Shown in pieces: positions 6,835 to 15,254 of a stretch of 64,000 nucleotides of DNA (positions are counted from its first letter, which is position 1; each line of letters starts with the position of its first letter). Source of the stretch: an uncultured Methanocorpusculum sp. (GTDB lineage: Archaea; Halobacteriota; Methanomicrobia; Methanomicrobiales; Methanocorpusculaceae); NCBI RefSeq assembly GCF_963667985.1, contig NZ_OY764081.1:1585599-1649598 (forward strand), read 5' to 3'. The position numbers and the translations under genes were made by a program. The notes under the pieces are model-generated. The model made no database searches, was not told the DNA's origin, and saw nothing but the letters and a program-made list of their open reading frames with translations.

Positions 6835-6912
6835 ATCGCAAATCAGAGATTTGCTTGGCTAAGACCACCCCTCAAGGGGTTGCCCGCTCGCAAATCAAAG
6901 ATTTGCTCATCG
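6835..6912 (-). repeat. R3-like hairpin repeat, copy 3
   Basis: It contains two hairpins, GCAAATC-AGA-GATTTGC and GCAAATC-AAA-GATTTGC, separated by CCCC-TCAA-GGGG. The flank is related to R3 but the CTTTCAGCGTCC part is missing. It ends about 35 bp before the ATG of the next gene. Confidence 0.6.
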
Positions 6913-6948
6913 CTTCGGCCCTCTTCGATGACCTCAGCGCAATACAAT

Positions 6949-7440
6949 ATGACAGCAGATTTCATTCAGACAGCAATCTCGAAGTCCGCAAAGCGGATCT
7001 TCACCGCAGAGTTTACGAACGCCGCCGCGTATGATGCGATCATCGCAGAAATTACCGGCGTGGATAATCCCCTCGGCCTCGCCGAAGTCGAACTCGGGAA
7101 GCAGACCTACAAGACCTATGTCGGCTACTTCGACCCGAACACTTCCGAGATGAACGGCAAGGTCCAGGTCACAGCATATACCCGTGCTGAGTATGCCGCG
7201 GCAATCACCGCCCTTACCGGCAGTGCGGATCTCAAGACCGCATTCGGCAACGGCGGTACGGCAGAGACCTCCGAGATCGGTAACGAAGCAACGTGGAACG
7301 TCCGCATTTCCGCGAAGCTTGGGACCGATACTTTCCAGATCAGTCTCAACCGCGATTCGATGACCGTCTCCGGCTATGCCGACGACGCCACCCTTGCAGC
7401 GGTCGATGCCTGGGCAGATACGAAGCCGGCCCTGAACTAA
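6949..7440 (+). CDS. Hypothetical protein, possibly a virus-like structural protein
   Basis: The 163-residue product starts MTADFIQTAISKSAKRIFTA and is rich in Ala, Thr and Gly. Its alternating hydrophobic pattern (TYVGYFDPNTSEMNGKVQV, NVRISAKLGTDTFQISL) suggests a beta-rich domain. There is no signal peptide and no family I recognise. The composition is like small virion or tail-tube proteins, but that is only an impression. An ATG seven codons upstream (6928) is an alternative start. A 32-residue membrane peptide follows after 12 bp, so the two probably form an operon. Confidence 0.5.
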   Translation: MTADFIQTAISKSAKRIFTAEFTNAAAYDAIIAEITGVDNPLGLAEVELGKQTYKTYVGYFDPNTSEMNGKVQVTAYTRAEYAAAITALTGSADLKTAFGNGGTAETSEIGNEATWNVRISAKLGTDTFQISLNRDSMTVSGYADDATLAAVDAWADTKPALN

Positions 7441-7452
7441 CGGGAGGCGGAG

Positions 7453-7551
7453 ATGCAGATCCCCCGCCGGCTTAGGAAGCTCATCCTGCTCTTCCTCGGG
7501 TTTCTCATTATGCTTTTTGGGAAACTTGTAGATGGTTGGGTTGGACGCTGA
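7453..7551 (+). CDS. 32-residue single-pass membrane peptide
   Basis: The frame starts at ATG 7453 after a good ribosome-binding site (GGGAGGCGG, 12 bp after the upstream stop). It reads MQIPRRLRKLILLFLGFL then IMLFGKLVDGWVGR. A basic N-terminus followed by about 15 hydrophobic residues gives one membrane helix with the N-terminus probably inside. Its last codons are formed by an R3 repeat, so the natural C-terminus may have been altered by repeat insertion. Function is unknown. Confidence 0.5.
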   Translation: MQIPRRLRKLILLFLGFLIMLFGKLVDGWVGR

Positions 7552-7586
7552 AAGCGGAAGACCTCACCTGATCAAGTTTTCGAAGA
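7536..7586 (+). repeat. Short hairpin repeat R3, copy 4
   Basis: It reads GTTGGGTTGGACGCTGAAAG, then CGGAAGACCTCACCTG. Here the terminal hairpin is CAAGTT-N9-AACTTG instead of GCAAATC-GATTTGC. The stop codon of the membrane peptide (7549-7551) lies inside the repeat. Confidence 0.6.
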
Positions 7587-7609
7587 GAACTTGCGAGCGG
7601 TTCCTTGTG

Positions 7610-7646
7610 GGGCAGAGATGAATTCATCTCTGCCCGCGGGGTGTTT
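7610..7646 (+). terminator. Perfect 26-bp palindrome followed by T run
   Basis: GGGCAGAGATGAA (7610-7622) and TTCATCTCTGCCC (7623-7635) are perfectly complementary. GCGGGGTGTTTTTA follows. This looks like an intrinsic-type terminator for the two-gene unit upstream, although a cruciform or protein site is also possible. Confidence 0.6.
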
Positions 7647-7762
7647 TTATGGTGAGTGATCAGCACGTTAGCACATATTTGTACACATTTCCGCCCAGAT
7701 ATTCGACACACCGCAAATAAATTTTCCCCTCTTTTAAGAACATTTCCATAAATTAAAGATTG

Positions 7763-8326
7763 ATGGAATCTTATATGGTCACCATGGACTTCCTAGATCG
7801 ATTATCTGCTGTAAAATCCATTCTTTTGCCATCGGAGGAAGAAAAAAATAAAGAGAAAGGAGATATGTTTGAAATATATGTTGAGAGCCTTTTTGATAAA
7901 AGATATTTCATAACCGAAGAATGGACGTCAGACATCTACAATAAACGCAATGGCTCATATGTTGAGTCAAACAAAAATCCGGATATGGTTATCCGATATA
8001 AACCAACAGGAGAGCAGTTTGCTGTGGAATGTAAATATCGTTCTGATTTTACCTATTCTGAAAGAATTAATGATGTTTGTGTAAAATGGTCGTATCCAGA
8101 GCAAATTTACAGGTATAACGAGTTTCAGCAGATAAGACAGATGCCAGTATTTATTGTCATAGGTATTGGAGGTGAAAGTAACATTCGGAAAAAAGAGATC
8201 CCGGAACTAATGTTCTGTATACCATTAAGTAAGGCAAAATATCCAGAGACCTTCCCCTCCATTTTGCAACAGTATGAGAGAAATCCCTGCAATAACTTTT
8301 TCTGGAAATCCGGAGTACTTTCGTAA
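7763..8326 (+). CDS. PD-(D/E)XK nuclease, restriction-endonuclease-like
   Basis: The 187-residue protein contains NPDMVIRYKPTGEQFAVECKYR, a literal PD-x14-ECK active-site motif of the PD-(D/E)XK superfamily. An upstream acidic helix (KGDMFEIYVESLF) would supply the first acidic residue. Such proteins act as restriction or repair-type DNases. No methyltransferase is adjacent, so it is an orphan. A TTG one codon upstream is an alternative start. Codons are clearly AT-richer than in the core genes, suggesting recent acquisition. A single R1 repeat starts 65 bp after its stop, in the same orientation as the R1 arm behind the GxxExxY gene. Confidence 0.7.
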   Translation: MESYMVTMDFLDRLSAVKSILLPSEEEKNKEKGDMFEIYVESLFDKRYFITEEWTSDIYNKRNGSYVESNKNPDMVIRYKPTGEQFAVECKYRSDFTYSERINDVCVKWSYPEQIYRYNEFQQIRQMPVFIVIGIGGESNIRKKEIPELMFCIPLSKAKYPETFPSILQQYERNPCNNFFWKSGVLS

Positions 8327-8390
8327 TGCTCCCTATAGTATAGACATCACATATTTTTTTTATAAGAGATAATACTTGGAAGACTACTCA

Positions 8391-8580
8391 TAAGAGCCGT
8401 TGGGGCGGCGACAGGATTTGCCCGAACGTTCCCGATGAGGGATGAGCACGACAGCGAAGCTGGCTTGCGAAAGTGAGGATGAGCAAATCCGATTTTCTCG
8501 CCCGTAGGGCGGATTCGCGCCGATTCGCGGTTGGTTTTTTTTCATGTGTCCTCAATAATCCCTGATACGAATTCAGAATA
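8391..8580 (-). repeat. R1 repeat, solo copy
   Basis: This copy has the orientation of the right arm at 6424 and keeps the same fold: GGATTTGC/GCAAATCC enclosing TCCC-GATGA-GGGA and CAGC-GAA-GCTG, then GCCC-GTA-GGGC, CGCGGTTGGTTTT, and a degenerate border TACGAATTCAGAATAC. Substitutions relative to the paired arms are more frequent. No left partner lies upstream of the nuclease gene. Confidence 0.8.
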
Positions 8581-8628
8581 CACCCACATAAAAAAAAGAA
8601 TCTCTTAGCTTGGATCCAAAACCTTAAG

Positions 8629-8922
8629 GATATTTCCACCGCGTCGGGCTCCGCGCCGGAGTCGCCCTCCCGCACCCCGAATCAAAAAAAGGAGAGATAT
8701 GATATAAGAAAACCCGCGACGCGGGTTTTCCAGCATTTTTCGTTTCGCCGTCCCGACCACGCGGAGCCGATAAGGCGGAGCGTAGGGACGCGACCGAAGG
8801 TCAAGAGGGCGGAACTGGAAAAATGCGATTCGCGTTTATTCGCGATTGCGTGCAAGCCAAAGGCTTGCGTGCCGCCTCAAATGGGCTAAGCCCATTTGGG
8901 CTTATTCGCGGTGGGATATCTT
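8629..8922 (+). repeat. Structured repeat R2, copy 2
   Basis: Borders GATATTTCCACCGCG and CGCGGTGGGATATC are near-perfect inverted repeats. Inside are the loop module CTCCGCGCCGGAGTCG, the hairpin AAAACCCGC-GA-CGCGGGTTTT (8709-8729), a variant nested stem-loop (8750-8789, GTCCC/GGGAC with GCC-GATAA-GGC), and two extra perfect hairpins: GCAAGCC-AAA-GGCTTGC (8852-8868) and CAAATGGGCT-A-AGCCCATTTG (8878-8898). The border-like motif TACACGAAGTCAGAGTAC follows at 8943. With the solo R1 copy it fills the 670-bp gap before the ABC exporter. Confidence 0.8.
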
Positions 8923-8996
8923 ATGGTTCCAAAGAATACCTTACACGAAGTCAGAGTACGCCCCGCACCCCACATTTTCCAAAATAAAAAAAAGAA

Positions 8997-10916
8997 TTAT
9001 TCCAGCTCGAATGCGCCCGTATACAGCTGATGATACTTGCCTTTCTCGGAGATAAGCTTCGTATGCGTCCCGCGTTCGATGATCCGTCCCGACTCGAGAA
9101 CCATGATAACGTCCGCATTATGCACCGTCGAAAGACGGTGGGCGATCACAAAGACCGTACGTCCCTTCATCAGGGAATCCATACCCGCCTGAACGATCGC
9201 CTCCGTTCGCGTATCGATACTCGACGTCGCCTCATCCAGGATCATCACCGGAGGATTTGCCACCGCGGCCCGGGCGATCGATAAAAGCTGCCGCTGACCC
9301 TGGGAAAGGCTTCCCCCGTCCCCTTCCAGAACCGTATCGTATCCGTCGGGAAGTCTCGTGATGAAATCATGGGCATTTGCGAGACGTGCCGCCGCATACA
9401 CCTCTTCATCCGTCGCATCCAGCTTCCCGTACCGGATATTTTCTTGGACCGTTCCGGTAAACAGATTCGTATCCTGCAAAATGATCCCAAGCGAATGCCG
9501 CAGATCGGCTTTTCTGATCCGCTTCACATCGATGCCGTCATAGAAGATCTCGCCTTCCTGCACATCGTAGAACCGGTTGATCAGATTGGTGATTGTCGTC
9601 TTCCCGGCACCCGTCGCCCCGACGAATGCCACCTTCTGACCCGGGTTTGCATACACGGAAACATCATGCAGCACCTCCTTGTCCGGCGTATAGCCGAAGC
9701 TCACATCCCGGAGCTGCACATCCCCTTCCAGTTTTGTATAGACCGGAGAGCCGTCAACGATCTCCTTCCATGCCCAGATGCCGGTAAATGCCGGTGCCTC
9801 GGTGAGGACCGATCCTTCATACTGCGCATTAACGAGCGTGACATCTCCCGTATCCTCCTCTTCCGGTTCGTCCAGCAGTTTGAAGATCCGTTCTGCGCCG
9901 GCATGGGCCATGACAACCGAACTCATCTGCTGGGAAACCTGACCGACCGGCATCATGAAACTTCTGCTCAGCTGGAGGAAGGCCGCGATCCCTCCAAGGG
10001 TCAGACCGCCGACCCCGCCGATCGCGAGTGCTCCGCCGACGACGGCCACCAGAACATACTGGATATTTCCAAGATTCATGACGATCGGCATGAAAATATT
10101 GGCAAAGGTGTTGGCCGACTTCGCATGTCCGCGCAGTTCATCGTTCATCACATCGAACTCGGCTTTGACCTGATCCTCGTGACAGAAAACCTTGACGACC
10201 TTCTGCCCGTTGATCATCTCCTCGATATACCCGTTCACGGTTCCAAGCGACTTCTGCTGACGGACAAAATACACCGCACTCTTTCCCCCGACATTCTTCA
10301 TCACGAAGAACAGCACAAACACCATGACCACAACGAGGAGCGTCAAAGGACCGCTCGTATAGATCATGGCGCAGAAGACGAAGATGATGGTGATTATCGA
10401 TGAAAACACCTGGGGAACGCTCTGCGAAAGCATCTGATGAAGGGTTTCCGTATCATTCGTGTAATGACTCATCGTGTCGCCGAACTTATGCGTGTCGAAG
10501 TACCGGTTGGGTAACTTCTGCATATGGACAAACATGTCGTCACGGATCCGTTTCATGACCCCCTGCGAAATGATGACCATCAGTCTGCTGTAGATAAGGG
10601 TCGAAACAACACCGCAGAGGAAGATGACCGCCATGAAGAGGATGGCCTGGAGAAGCCCGGTGAACACCGGATTTTCCACACCGATAAGCGGCGTGATGTA
10701 GTCATCGATCAGCACTTCCAGGAAGAGCGAACCAATCACGCCGGCAAGAGTGCTGAGGATAATACATACGACGACGGCACCAAGCGTTACCTTTTTCATG
10801 CCCGGCAGATAGGAAAGAAGACGTTTCAGCGTCTTTTTCACATCATTGGGTTTGTTTCCGACAACGGGAATCCCGGGACGCTTGCCGCCGCTTGGTCCAT
10901 GATTCATGGGAGGCAT
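8997..10916 (-). CDS. ABC exporter half-transporter (second subunit)
   Basis: The 639-residue protein has a six-helix exporter membrane domain (about residues 45-360) followed by an ATPase domain. It has Walker A GATGAGKTT, signature LSQGQRQ, and Walker B VMILDEATSSID with the catalytic glutamate present. The signature deviates (LSQGQ for LSGGQ). It follows the partner subunit with a TAATG overlap, so the two are co-translated and should form a heterodimeric multidrug-type exporter. A MarR-type gene opens the operon. The extended N-terminus (PPMNHGPSGGKRPG...) is low-complexity and probably cytoplasmic. Confidence 0.9.
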   Translation of the reverse strand: MPPMNHGPSGGKRPGIPVVGNKPNDVKKTLKRLLSYLPGMKKVTLGAVVVCIILSTLAGVIGSLFLEVLIDDYITPLIGVENPVFTGLLQAILFMAVIFLCGVVSTLIYSRLMVIISQGVMKRIRDDMFVHMQKLPNRYFDTHKFGDTMSHYTNDTETLHQMLSQSVPQVFSSIITIIFVFCAMIYTSGPLTLLVVVMVFVLFFVMKNVGGKSAVYFVRQQKSLGTVNGYIEEMINGQKVVKVFCHEDQVKAEFDVMNDELRGHAKSANTFANIFMPIVMNLGNIQYVLVAVVGGALAIGGVGGLTLGGIAAFLQLSRSFMMPVGQVSQQMSSVVMAHAGAERIFKLLDEPEEEDTGDVTLVNAQYEGSVLTEAPAFTGIWAWKEIVDGSPVYTKLEGDVQLRDVSFGYTPDKEVLHDVSVYANPGQKVAFVGATGAGKTTITNLINRFYDVQEGEIFYDGIDVKRIRKADLRHSLGIILQDTNLFTGTVQENIRYGKLDATDEEVYAAARLANAHDFITRLPDGYDTVLEGDGGSLSQGQRQLLSIARAAVANPPVMILDEATSSIDTRTEAIVQAGMDSLMKGRTVFVIAHRLSTVHNADVIMVLESGRIIERGTHTKLISEKGKYHQLYTGAFELE

Positions 10917-12652
10917 TACTCCTCACCTCCCTTCTGCTGGGTCGAATAGACCTCCTGATAGATCGGATTGTTCTGCAGAAGTTCGGCGTGCGTGCCGACC
11001 GCATTGATGTGGCCGCCGTCCATCACGATGATCTTGTCCGCATGCTCGACCGAGGAGATCCGCTGCGTGATGATGATCTTTGTTGTATCCGGGATCTCGG
11101 TCATCAGCGCCTGTCTGATCTGCGCATCCGTCTTCGTATCGACGGCGCTCGTCGAATCATCCAGAATGAGGATCTTCGGCTTTTTCAAGAGAGCCCGGGC
11201 GATACATAACCTTTGTTTCTGACCGCCGGAGACGTTTGACCCGCCCTGTTCGATTCTTGTGTCATACTTCTCGGGATAATGCTGGATGAATTCATCGGCG
11301 CACGCCAGTTTGCTGACGCGGATCAGCTCCTCATCAGAGGCGTCGGGATTTCCCAACTTGAGATTGTCCTTTATGGTGCCGGAGAACAGCACGTTTTTCT
11401 GCAGAACAACGGCGACCTGATCGCGAAGCGTCGTCAGATCGTACTTTCGAACATCCACGCCACCGACCATGACCGATCCGCCGGTCACATCATAGAGACG
11501 GGGGATCAGCTGGACGAGCGTCGTTTTGGAACTGCCGGTCCCGCCGAGTATTCCGATCGTCTCGCCGGATTTAATCTCCAGATTGATCTTCTGAAGACAG
11601 ATCCTTTCAGCATCGGTGGAGTAGCTGAAGTCGACATCGCGGAAGCTTATATCGCCGTTTTCGACAGCGAACACCGGATCCTCTGGGTTCGTGAGATTAC
11701 TCTCTTCATCGAGGATCTCGACGATACGTTTCGCAGATGCACGGGACATGGTGATCATCACAAAAATCATGGCAAGCATCATCAGACTCATTAAAATCTG
11801 CATCGTATAGGCAAACAGACTGACCAGTTCACCCGTGGACAAGGTCCCGGCAACGATGAACTGGGCCCCGAACCAGGAAACGAGAAGGATCGCCACATAG
11901 ACAACGAACTGCATCAAGGGGCTGACGAATGCAAGCAGTTTTTCAGCATGGGAAAAGTATCCGTAGATGTCCTTTGAGACGTCTTTGAACTTTTCCACTT
12001 CATACTCATCACGGACATAGGATTTTACGACCCGGATGCCCCGGAGATTTTCCTGAACCACTTTGTTGAGCCGGTCGAATGTCTTGAATACCTTCTCGAA
12101 TATGGGCTGGACCCTGGTGATAATAAGGTACATCCCAACACCCAGAATGGGAATAAGCACAAGATAGATGATGGAAAGCTCGGGGTTGATGATGATGACC
12201 ATGACGTAGGACAAAATCAGCATCAAAGGACAGCGGACCGCTACCCTCATCAGCATCTGATAGGCATTCTGCACATTTGTAACGTCGGTGGTGAGCCTCG
12301 TAACAATACTCGGGGTAGAGAATTTGTCGATGTTTGCAAACGAGAAACTCTGCACATTATAGAATATATCGTGCCGGAGGTTGCGTGCAAATCCGGATGA
12401 CGCGGATGCAGCGAATTTTCCGGCGAGAATGCCGAATACAAGCGAGAATATTGCCGAGAGGAACAAGACGAGACCAAGCCGGAGAATGACTCCCATGTTT
12501 CCTGCGGTGATCCCGTCGTCGATGAGGCTTGCAAGGATCAACGGGATGATTACATCCATCACCACCTCTAACGAAACGAACAGCGGGGTTATGAGACTGT
12601 CTTTTTTAAACTCGCGGATAGAGCCTGCCAGGCGCTCGATGATATGATTCAT
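10916..12652 (-). CDS. ABC exporter half-transporter (first subunit)
   Basis: The 578-residue subunit has an N-terminal six-helix membrane domain and a C-terminal ATPase domain with Walker A GGTGSSKTT, signature VSGGQKQRL, and Walker B ILILDDSTSAVD. The Walker B glutamate is replaced by Asp, as in degenerate sites of heterodimeric exporters such as TM287/288. Its degenerate Walker site would face the deviant LSQGQ signature of the partner, leaving one canonical and one degenerate ATP site. It overlaps the MarR gene by ATGA. Export of drugs or lipophilic compounds is inferred from the family and the regulator. Confidence 0.9.
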   Translation of the reverse strand: MNHIIERLAGSIREFKKDSLITPLFVSLEVVMDVIIPLILASLIDDGITAGNMGVILRLGLVLFLSAIFSLVFGILAGKFAASASSGFARNLRHDIFYNVQSFSFANIDKFSTPSIVTRLTTDVTNVQNAYQMLMRVAVRCPLMLILSYVMVIIINPELSIIYLVLIPILGVGMYLIITRVQPIFEKVFKTFDRLNKVVQENLRGIRVVKSYVRDEYEVEKFKDVSKDIYGYFSHAEKLLAFVSPLMQFVVYVAILLVSWFGAQFIVAGTLSTGELVSLFAYTMQILMSLMMLAMIFVMITMSRASAKRIVEILDEESNLTNPEDPVFAVENGDISFRDVDFSYSTDAERICLQKINLEIKSGETIGILGGTGSSKTTLVQLIPRLYDVTGGSVMVGGVDVRKYDLTTLRDQVAVVLQKNVLFSGTIKDNLKLGNPDASDEELIRVSKLACADEFIQHYPEKYDTRIEQGGSNVSGGQKQRLCIARALLKKPKILILDDSTSAVDTKTDAQIRQALMTEIPDTTKIIITQRISSVEHADKIIVMDGGHINAVGTHAELLQNNPIYQEVYSTQQKGGEE

Positions 12653-13092
12653 ACAAGCTCCTCCAGATTGGTTTTCATTTTCCAGATGAGGGATCGGAAA
12701 ACTGCCAGTTCCTCTGGCGAGATTCCTTTGGTCATCTGCTCTTCAAGATCAGTGAGATTGTGATGCGCCTGCCGGCTGACGGCAAGTGCCTTTTCCGTGA
12801 GTATGATCTTTTTGAGTCTGGCATCGTACTCGACGGGCTCTCTTTTGATGAGTTCGTTCTTTTCCATGAGCTGGAGGATACCGGTGGCCGTTGAGCGCCG
12901 GATGGAAAATTTCGTCTCGATATCCTTTTGAAAAATATCATCCTTCGGTGAATGATAGATATATCCGATGATCTGGATCTGCGTGCCGGTGATATTGTAC
13001 AGAGGCCCAAATGACGCAGCAGTGTCCAGATTTCGTTTTATATGATTTGAAAGGATCTTGATTAATATCGCTATCGGCAGTCTGTCATCCAT
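12649..13092 (-). CDS. MarR-family transcriptional regulator
   Basis: The 147-residue protein has a winged helix-turn-helix core: IIGYIYHSPKDDIFQKDIET then SIRRSTATGILQLMEKNELI, with the wing EPVEYDARLKKIILTEKA. Flanking helices form the dimer interface typical of MarR proteins. It is the first gene of the exporter operon and very likely represses it until a ligand binds. A TTAG-N4-CTAA dyad and a TATA-like box lie just upstream. Confidence 0.9.
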   Translation of the reverse strand: MDDRLPIAILIKILSNHIKRNLDTAASFGPLYNITGTQIQIIGYIYHSPKDDIFQKDIETKFSIRRSTATGILQLMEKNELIKREPVEYDARLKKIILTEKALAVSRQAHHNLTDLEEQMTKGISPEELAVFRSLIWKMKTNLEELV

Positions 13093-13130
13093 ATATGAAA
13101 AATGGTTAGGGGACTAATAATATATACATT
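13093..13130 (-). promoter_or_regulatory. Promoter and candidate MarR operator
   Basis: Upstream of the MarR gene is a TATA-like stretch (GTATATATTATTAG on the minus strand). TTAG (13106-13109) and CTAA (13114-13117) form a short dyad between the TATA box and the start codon, where repressor binding would block transcription. The dyad is short and could be chance. Confidence 0.35.
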
Positions 13131-13222
13131 TGCTGTCCGTGCGTCAACGACGGGTAAAAAGCGCCACGATACATCGGCGAATTCGAAAAAACGACGGATC
13201 GAAAAAAAAGAGTTGGTATGAT

Positions 13223-14614
13223 TTAGTATGTTGCAAGGTAGCGGTTAAGCTCCCAGTCGGTGATATGCTTGGAGAAGTCTCCCCACTCGAGTTCACCGAG
13301 ACGGTTGATCTGGGAAACCACGTGCTCGCCAAGGACACTGCAGAGCAGCGGATCGTTCATCAGAGCGGTGTTTGCCTCATGGAGACTCCAGGGGAGGCAG
13401 CGTATTCCTTCAGCTGCACGCTCTTCCGCGCTCATTCTGAAAATATTTTTGTCCACGCTCTCCGGTGGCTCGATCTTCTGGGTAACGCCTTCCATACCGG
13501 CTGCAAGCATCACGGCAAACGTGAGATACGGGTTGCAGGTCGGGTCAGGGCTGCGCAGTTCGGCGCGGGTACTTTTGCCGCGGGACGAGGGAACTCTGAT
13601 AAGGGCGGAACGGTTCATCGCAGACCAGCCGACATAGACCGGAGCCTCGTATCCCGGGATAAGCCGCTTGTACGAGTTCACCGTCGGGTTTGCGATACGG
13701 GTGATTCCATCGATATGTTTGAGGATTCCGGCAATAAAATGACGGGCGGTGTCGGAGAGCTGGTGTTCTCCTTCGGGATCAAAGAATGCATTCTGTCCGT
13801 CCTTCATCAGCGAACAGTTGACATGCATCCCGGAACCGTTGATGCCGTAGATCGGTTTTGCCATAAAAGTGGCGTGCAGACCGCGGTGGAGAGCAAGCGT
13901 CTTTGCAACAAACTTGAAGGTGACAACCTTATCTGCCATGGCAAGGGCGTTGCCGTAGGTGAAATCGATCTCGTGCTGGGAGGGTGCGACCTCGTGATGG
14001 GATGCTTCGATATCGAATCCCATCTCGGAAAGGGAGGTCACCAGATCGCGGCGGACATCCTCTCCGGGGTCGGTCGGGGTCTGATCGAAGTATCCTCCGT
14101 GATCCTGAAGTTCCACCGAGGGGTGGCCGTTGATCAGTCTAAAGAGGAAAAACTCCATCTCGGGGCCGACATTGAAGGTGTATCCGAGTTTTGCCGCTTT
14201 TTCCAGCTGCTGACGGAGAATATACCGCGGATCCCCGATGAACGGTTCGCCACGGGTCGTATACACATCGCAGATGAAGCGGGCAACCCGGTATTTTTCA
14301 TCGGACCAGGGAATGATCTGATATGTTGCCGGCTCGGGCCGGAGCACCATATCCGACTCTTCCAGTCTCGCAAACCCCTGAATTGAAGAACCGTCGAAAC
14401 TGATACCTTCAGTTAAGGCTTTCTTCATCTGTTTCGTCGGAATCGCGACATTTTTCGGTTTGCCCACCATGTCCGAGAACTGGAGGAGAACCGACCGTAC
14501 ATTGTCATTCTCAAGCTGTTTGAAAACTGCGTCAATCAACTCCGCACGGTCGCCGCCGTGTGAAGCGGCAAGAGAGCCAAAAGGACTTTTACGCTCGTCA
14601 GAAACCATGCTCAT
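13223..14614 (-). CDS. glnA: Glutamine synthetase, type I
   Basis: The enzyme makes glutamine from glutamate, ammonia and ATP and is the main route of ammonia assimilation. The product is 463 residues from ATG 14614. It contains the N-terminal latch domain (VLLQFSDMVGKPKNVAIP), FDGSSIQGFARLEESDM, the ATP-binding and active-site segments EVAPSQHEIDF, NGSGMHVNCSL and NPTVNSYKRLIPGYEAP, and the C-terminal helices. The adenylylation tyrosine segment of bacterial GSI-beta is not evident, as expected for GSI-alpha. A second ATG is two codons downstream. The upstream TATA box suggests a leaderless transcript. Confidence 0.95.
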   Translation of the reverse strand: MSMVSDERKSPFGSLAASHGGDRAELIDAVFKQLENDNVRSVLLQFSDMVGKPKNVAIPTKQMKKALTEGISFDGSSIQGFARLEESDMVLRPEPATYQIIPWSDEKYRVARFICDVYTTRGEPFIGDPRYILRQQLEKAAKLGYTFNVGPEMEFFLFRLINGHPSVELQDHGGYFDQTPTDPGEDVRRDLVTSLSEMGFDIEASHHEVAPSQHEIDFTYGNALAMADKVVTFKFVAKTLALHRGLHATFMAKPIYGINGSGMHVNCSLMKDGQNAFFDPEGEHQLSDTARHFIAGILKHIDGITRIANPTVNSYKRLIPGYEAPVYVGWSAMNRSALIRVPSSRGKSTRAELRSPDPTCNPYLTFAVMLAAGMEGVTQKIEPPESVDKNIFRMSAEERAAEGIRCLPWSLHEANTALMNDPLLCSVLGEHVVSQINRLGELEWGDFSKHITDWELNRYLATY

Positions 14615-14631
14615 ATATGAGTGGTGAAGGC

Positions 14632-14639
14632 TAATAAAT
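14632..14639 (-). promoter_or_regulatory. glnA TATA box
   Basis: On the minus strand, ATTTATTAG lies about 23 bp upstream of ATG 14614, the normal archaeal TATA-to-start distance. The transcript would begin at or within a few bases of the start codon. Confidence 0.5.
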
Positions 14640-14726
14640 GTCAAGTTCGAATCCGGGCGCATGACCATTTTTCAGCAGGGGATTTTCTGGAAAACTTGAC
14701 ATACCAGAACAGTACAATTTATCACC

Positions 14727-15128
14727 ATGGCATTACTTACTGCTGAACTCAAAGAGCAGATTGCCAAAGTCGGCGTATGTCATCTGGTCACCGCATCCAA
14801 AGCCGGTGTCCCGAACGCAGCCCCGATGGGCGCAATCTGGGTCATGGACAATGACACGATCTGGATTTCAAATAATTTCATGAACAAAACTATCGCAAAC
14901 ATCAAAGAGAATCCACAGGTCTCTCTTCTGGTGTGGAGCCGTGATATCGGCAACTGTTTCCAGCTGAAAGGAACTGCCGCAGTGGAAGCGGGAACCGCCG
15001 ACCACAAAAAAATGAAGGAGCTTCTTGACGCGAAAAAACCCGGACTGCCGGGAAAAGAACTCGTTAAGATCACCGTCAAAGAGATTTTCACCTGCACGCC
15101 CGGACCGGACGCAGGGAAAAAACTCTAA
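14727..15128 (+). CDS. Pyridoxamine 5'-phosphate oxidase-family flavin-fold protein
   Basis: The 133-residue protein has the split-barrel FMN-binding pattern: VCHLVTASKAGVPNAAPMG, then WISNNFMNKTIANIKENPQV, SLLVWSRDIGNCFQLKGTA. These small proteins bind FMN or F420 and act on varied substrates; the true substrate is not readable. It is divergent from glnA, and a TATA-like segment lies upstream (ACAATTTATC). It appears complete and monocistronic. Confidence 0.8.
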   Translation: MALLTAELKEQIAKVGVCHLVTASKAGVPNAAPMGAIWVMDNDTIWISNNFMNKTIANIKENPQVSLLVWSRDIGNCFQLKGTAAVEAGTADHKKMKELLDAKKPGLPGKELVKITVKEIFTCTPGPDAGKKL

Positions 15129-15254
15129 CTTTTTTCAGCCGCTCTCTTTTTCAAAAACGTGAATACGCATTTTCTTAGGCTGGGCGCCGTTCCTAAGACC
15201 ACAATCAAACACAAGTTCTATTACCACACTAAACCGAACTATTTGTAAGAAAGC

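Noticed and set aside
6374-6868. 164-codon minus-strand frame through R1 and the following gap
   Set aside because: Much of it is the R1 repeat; the rest lacks family match, so only a possible remnant is noted.
1-9000. CRISPR array among the repeats
   Set aside because: The repeats are few, long, unevenly spaced and of mixed orientation; there are no regular spacers and no cas genes.
9369-10403. 344-codon plus-strand frame inside the ABC exporter gene
   Set aside because: Shadow of the strongly supported exporter on the other strand; rich in His, Arg and Asp as complement frames are.
13130-14386. 418-codon plus-strand frame opposite glnA
   Set aside because: glnA is certain on the minus strand, and this frame has no recognisable domain.
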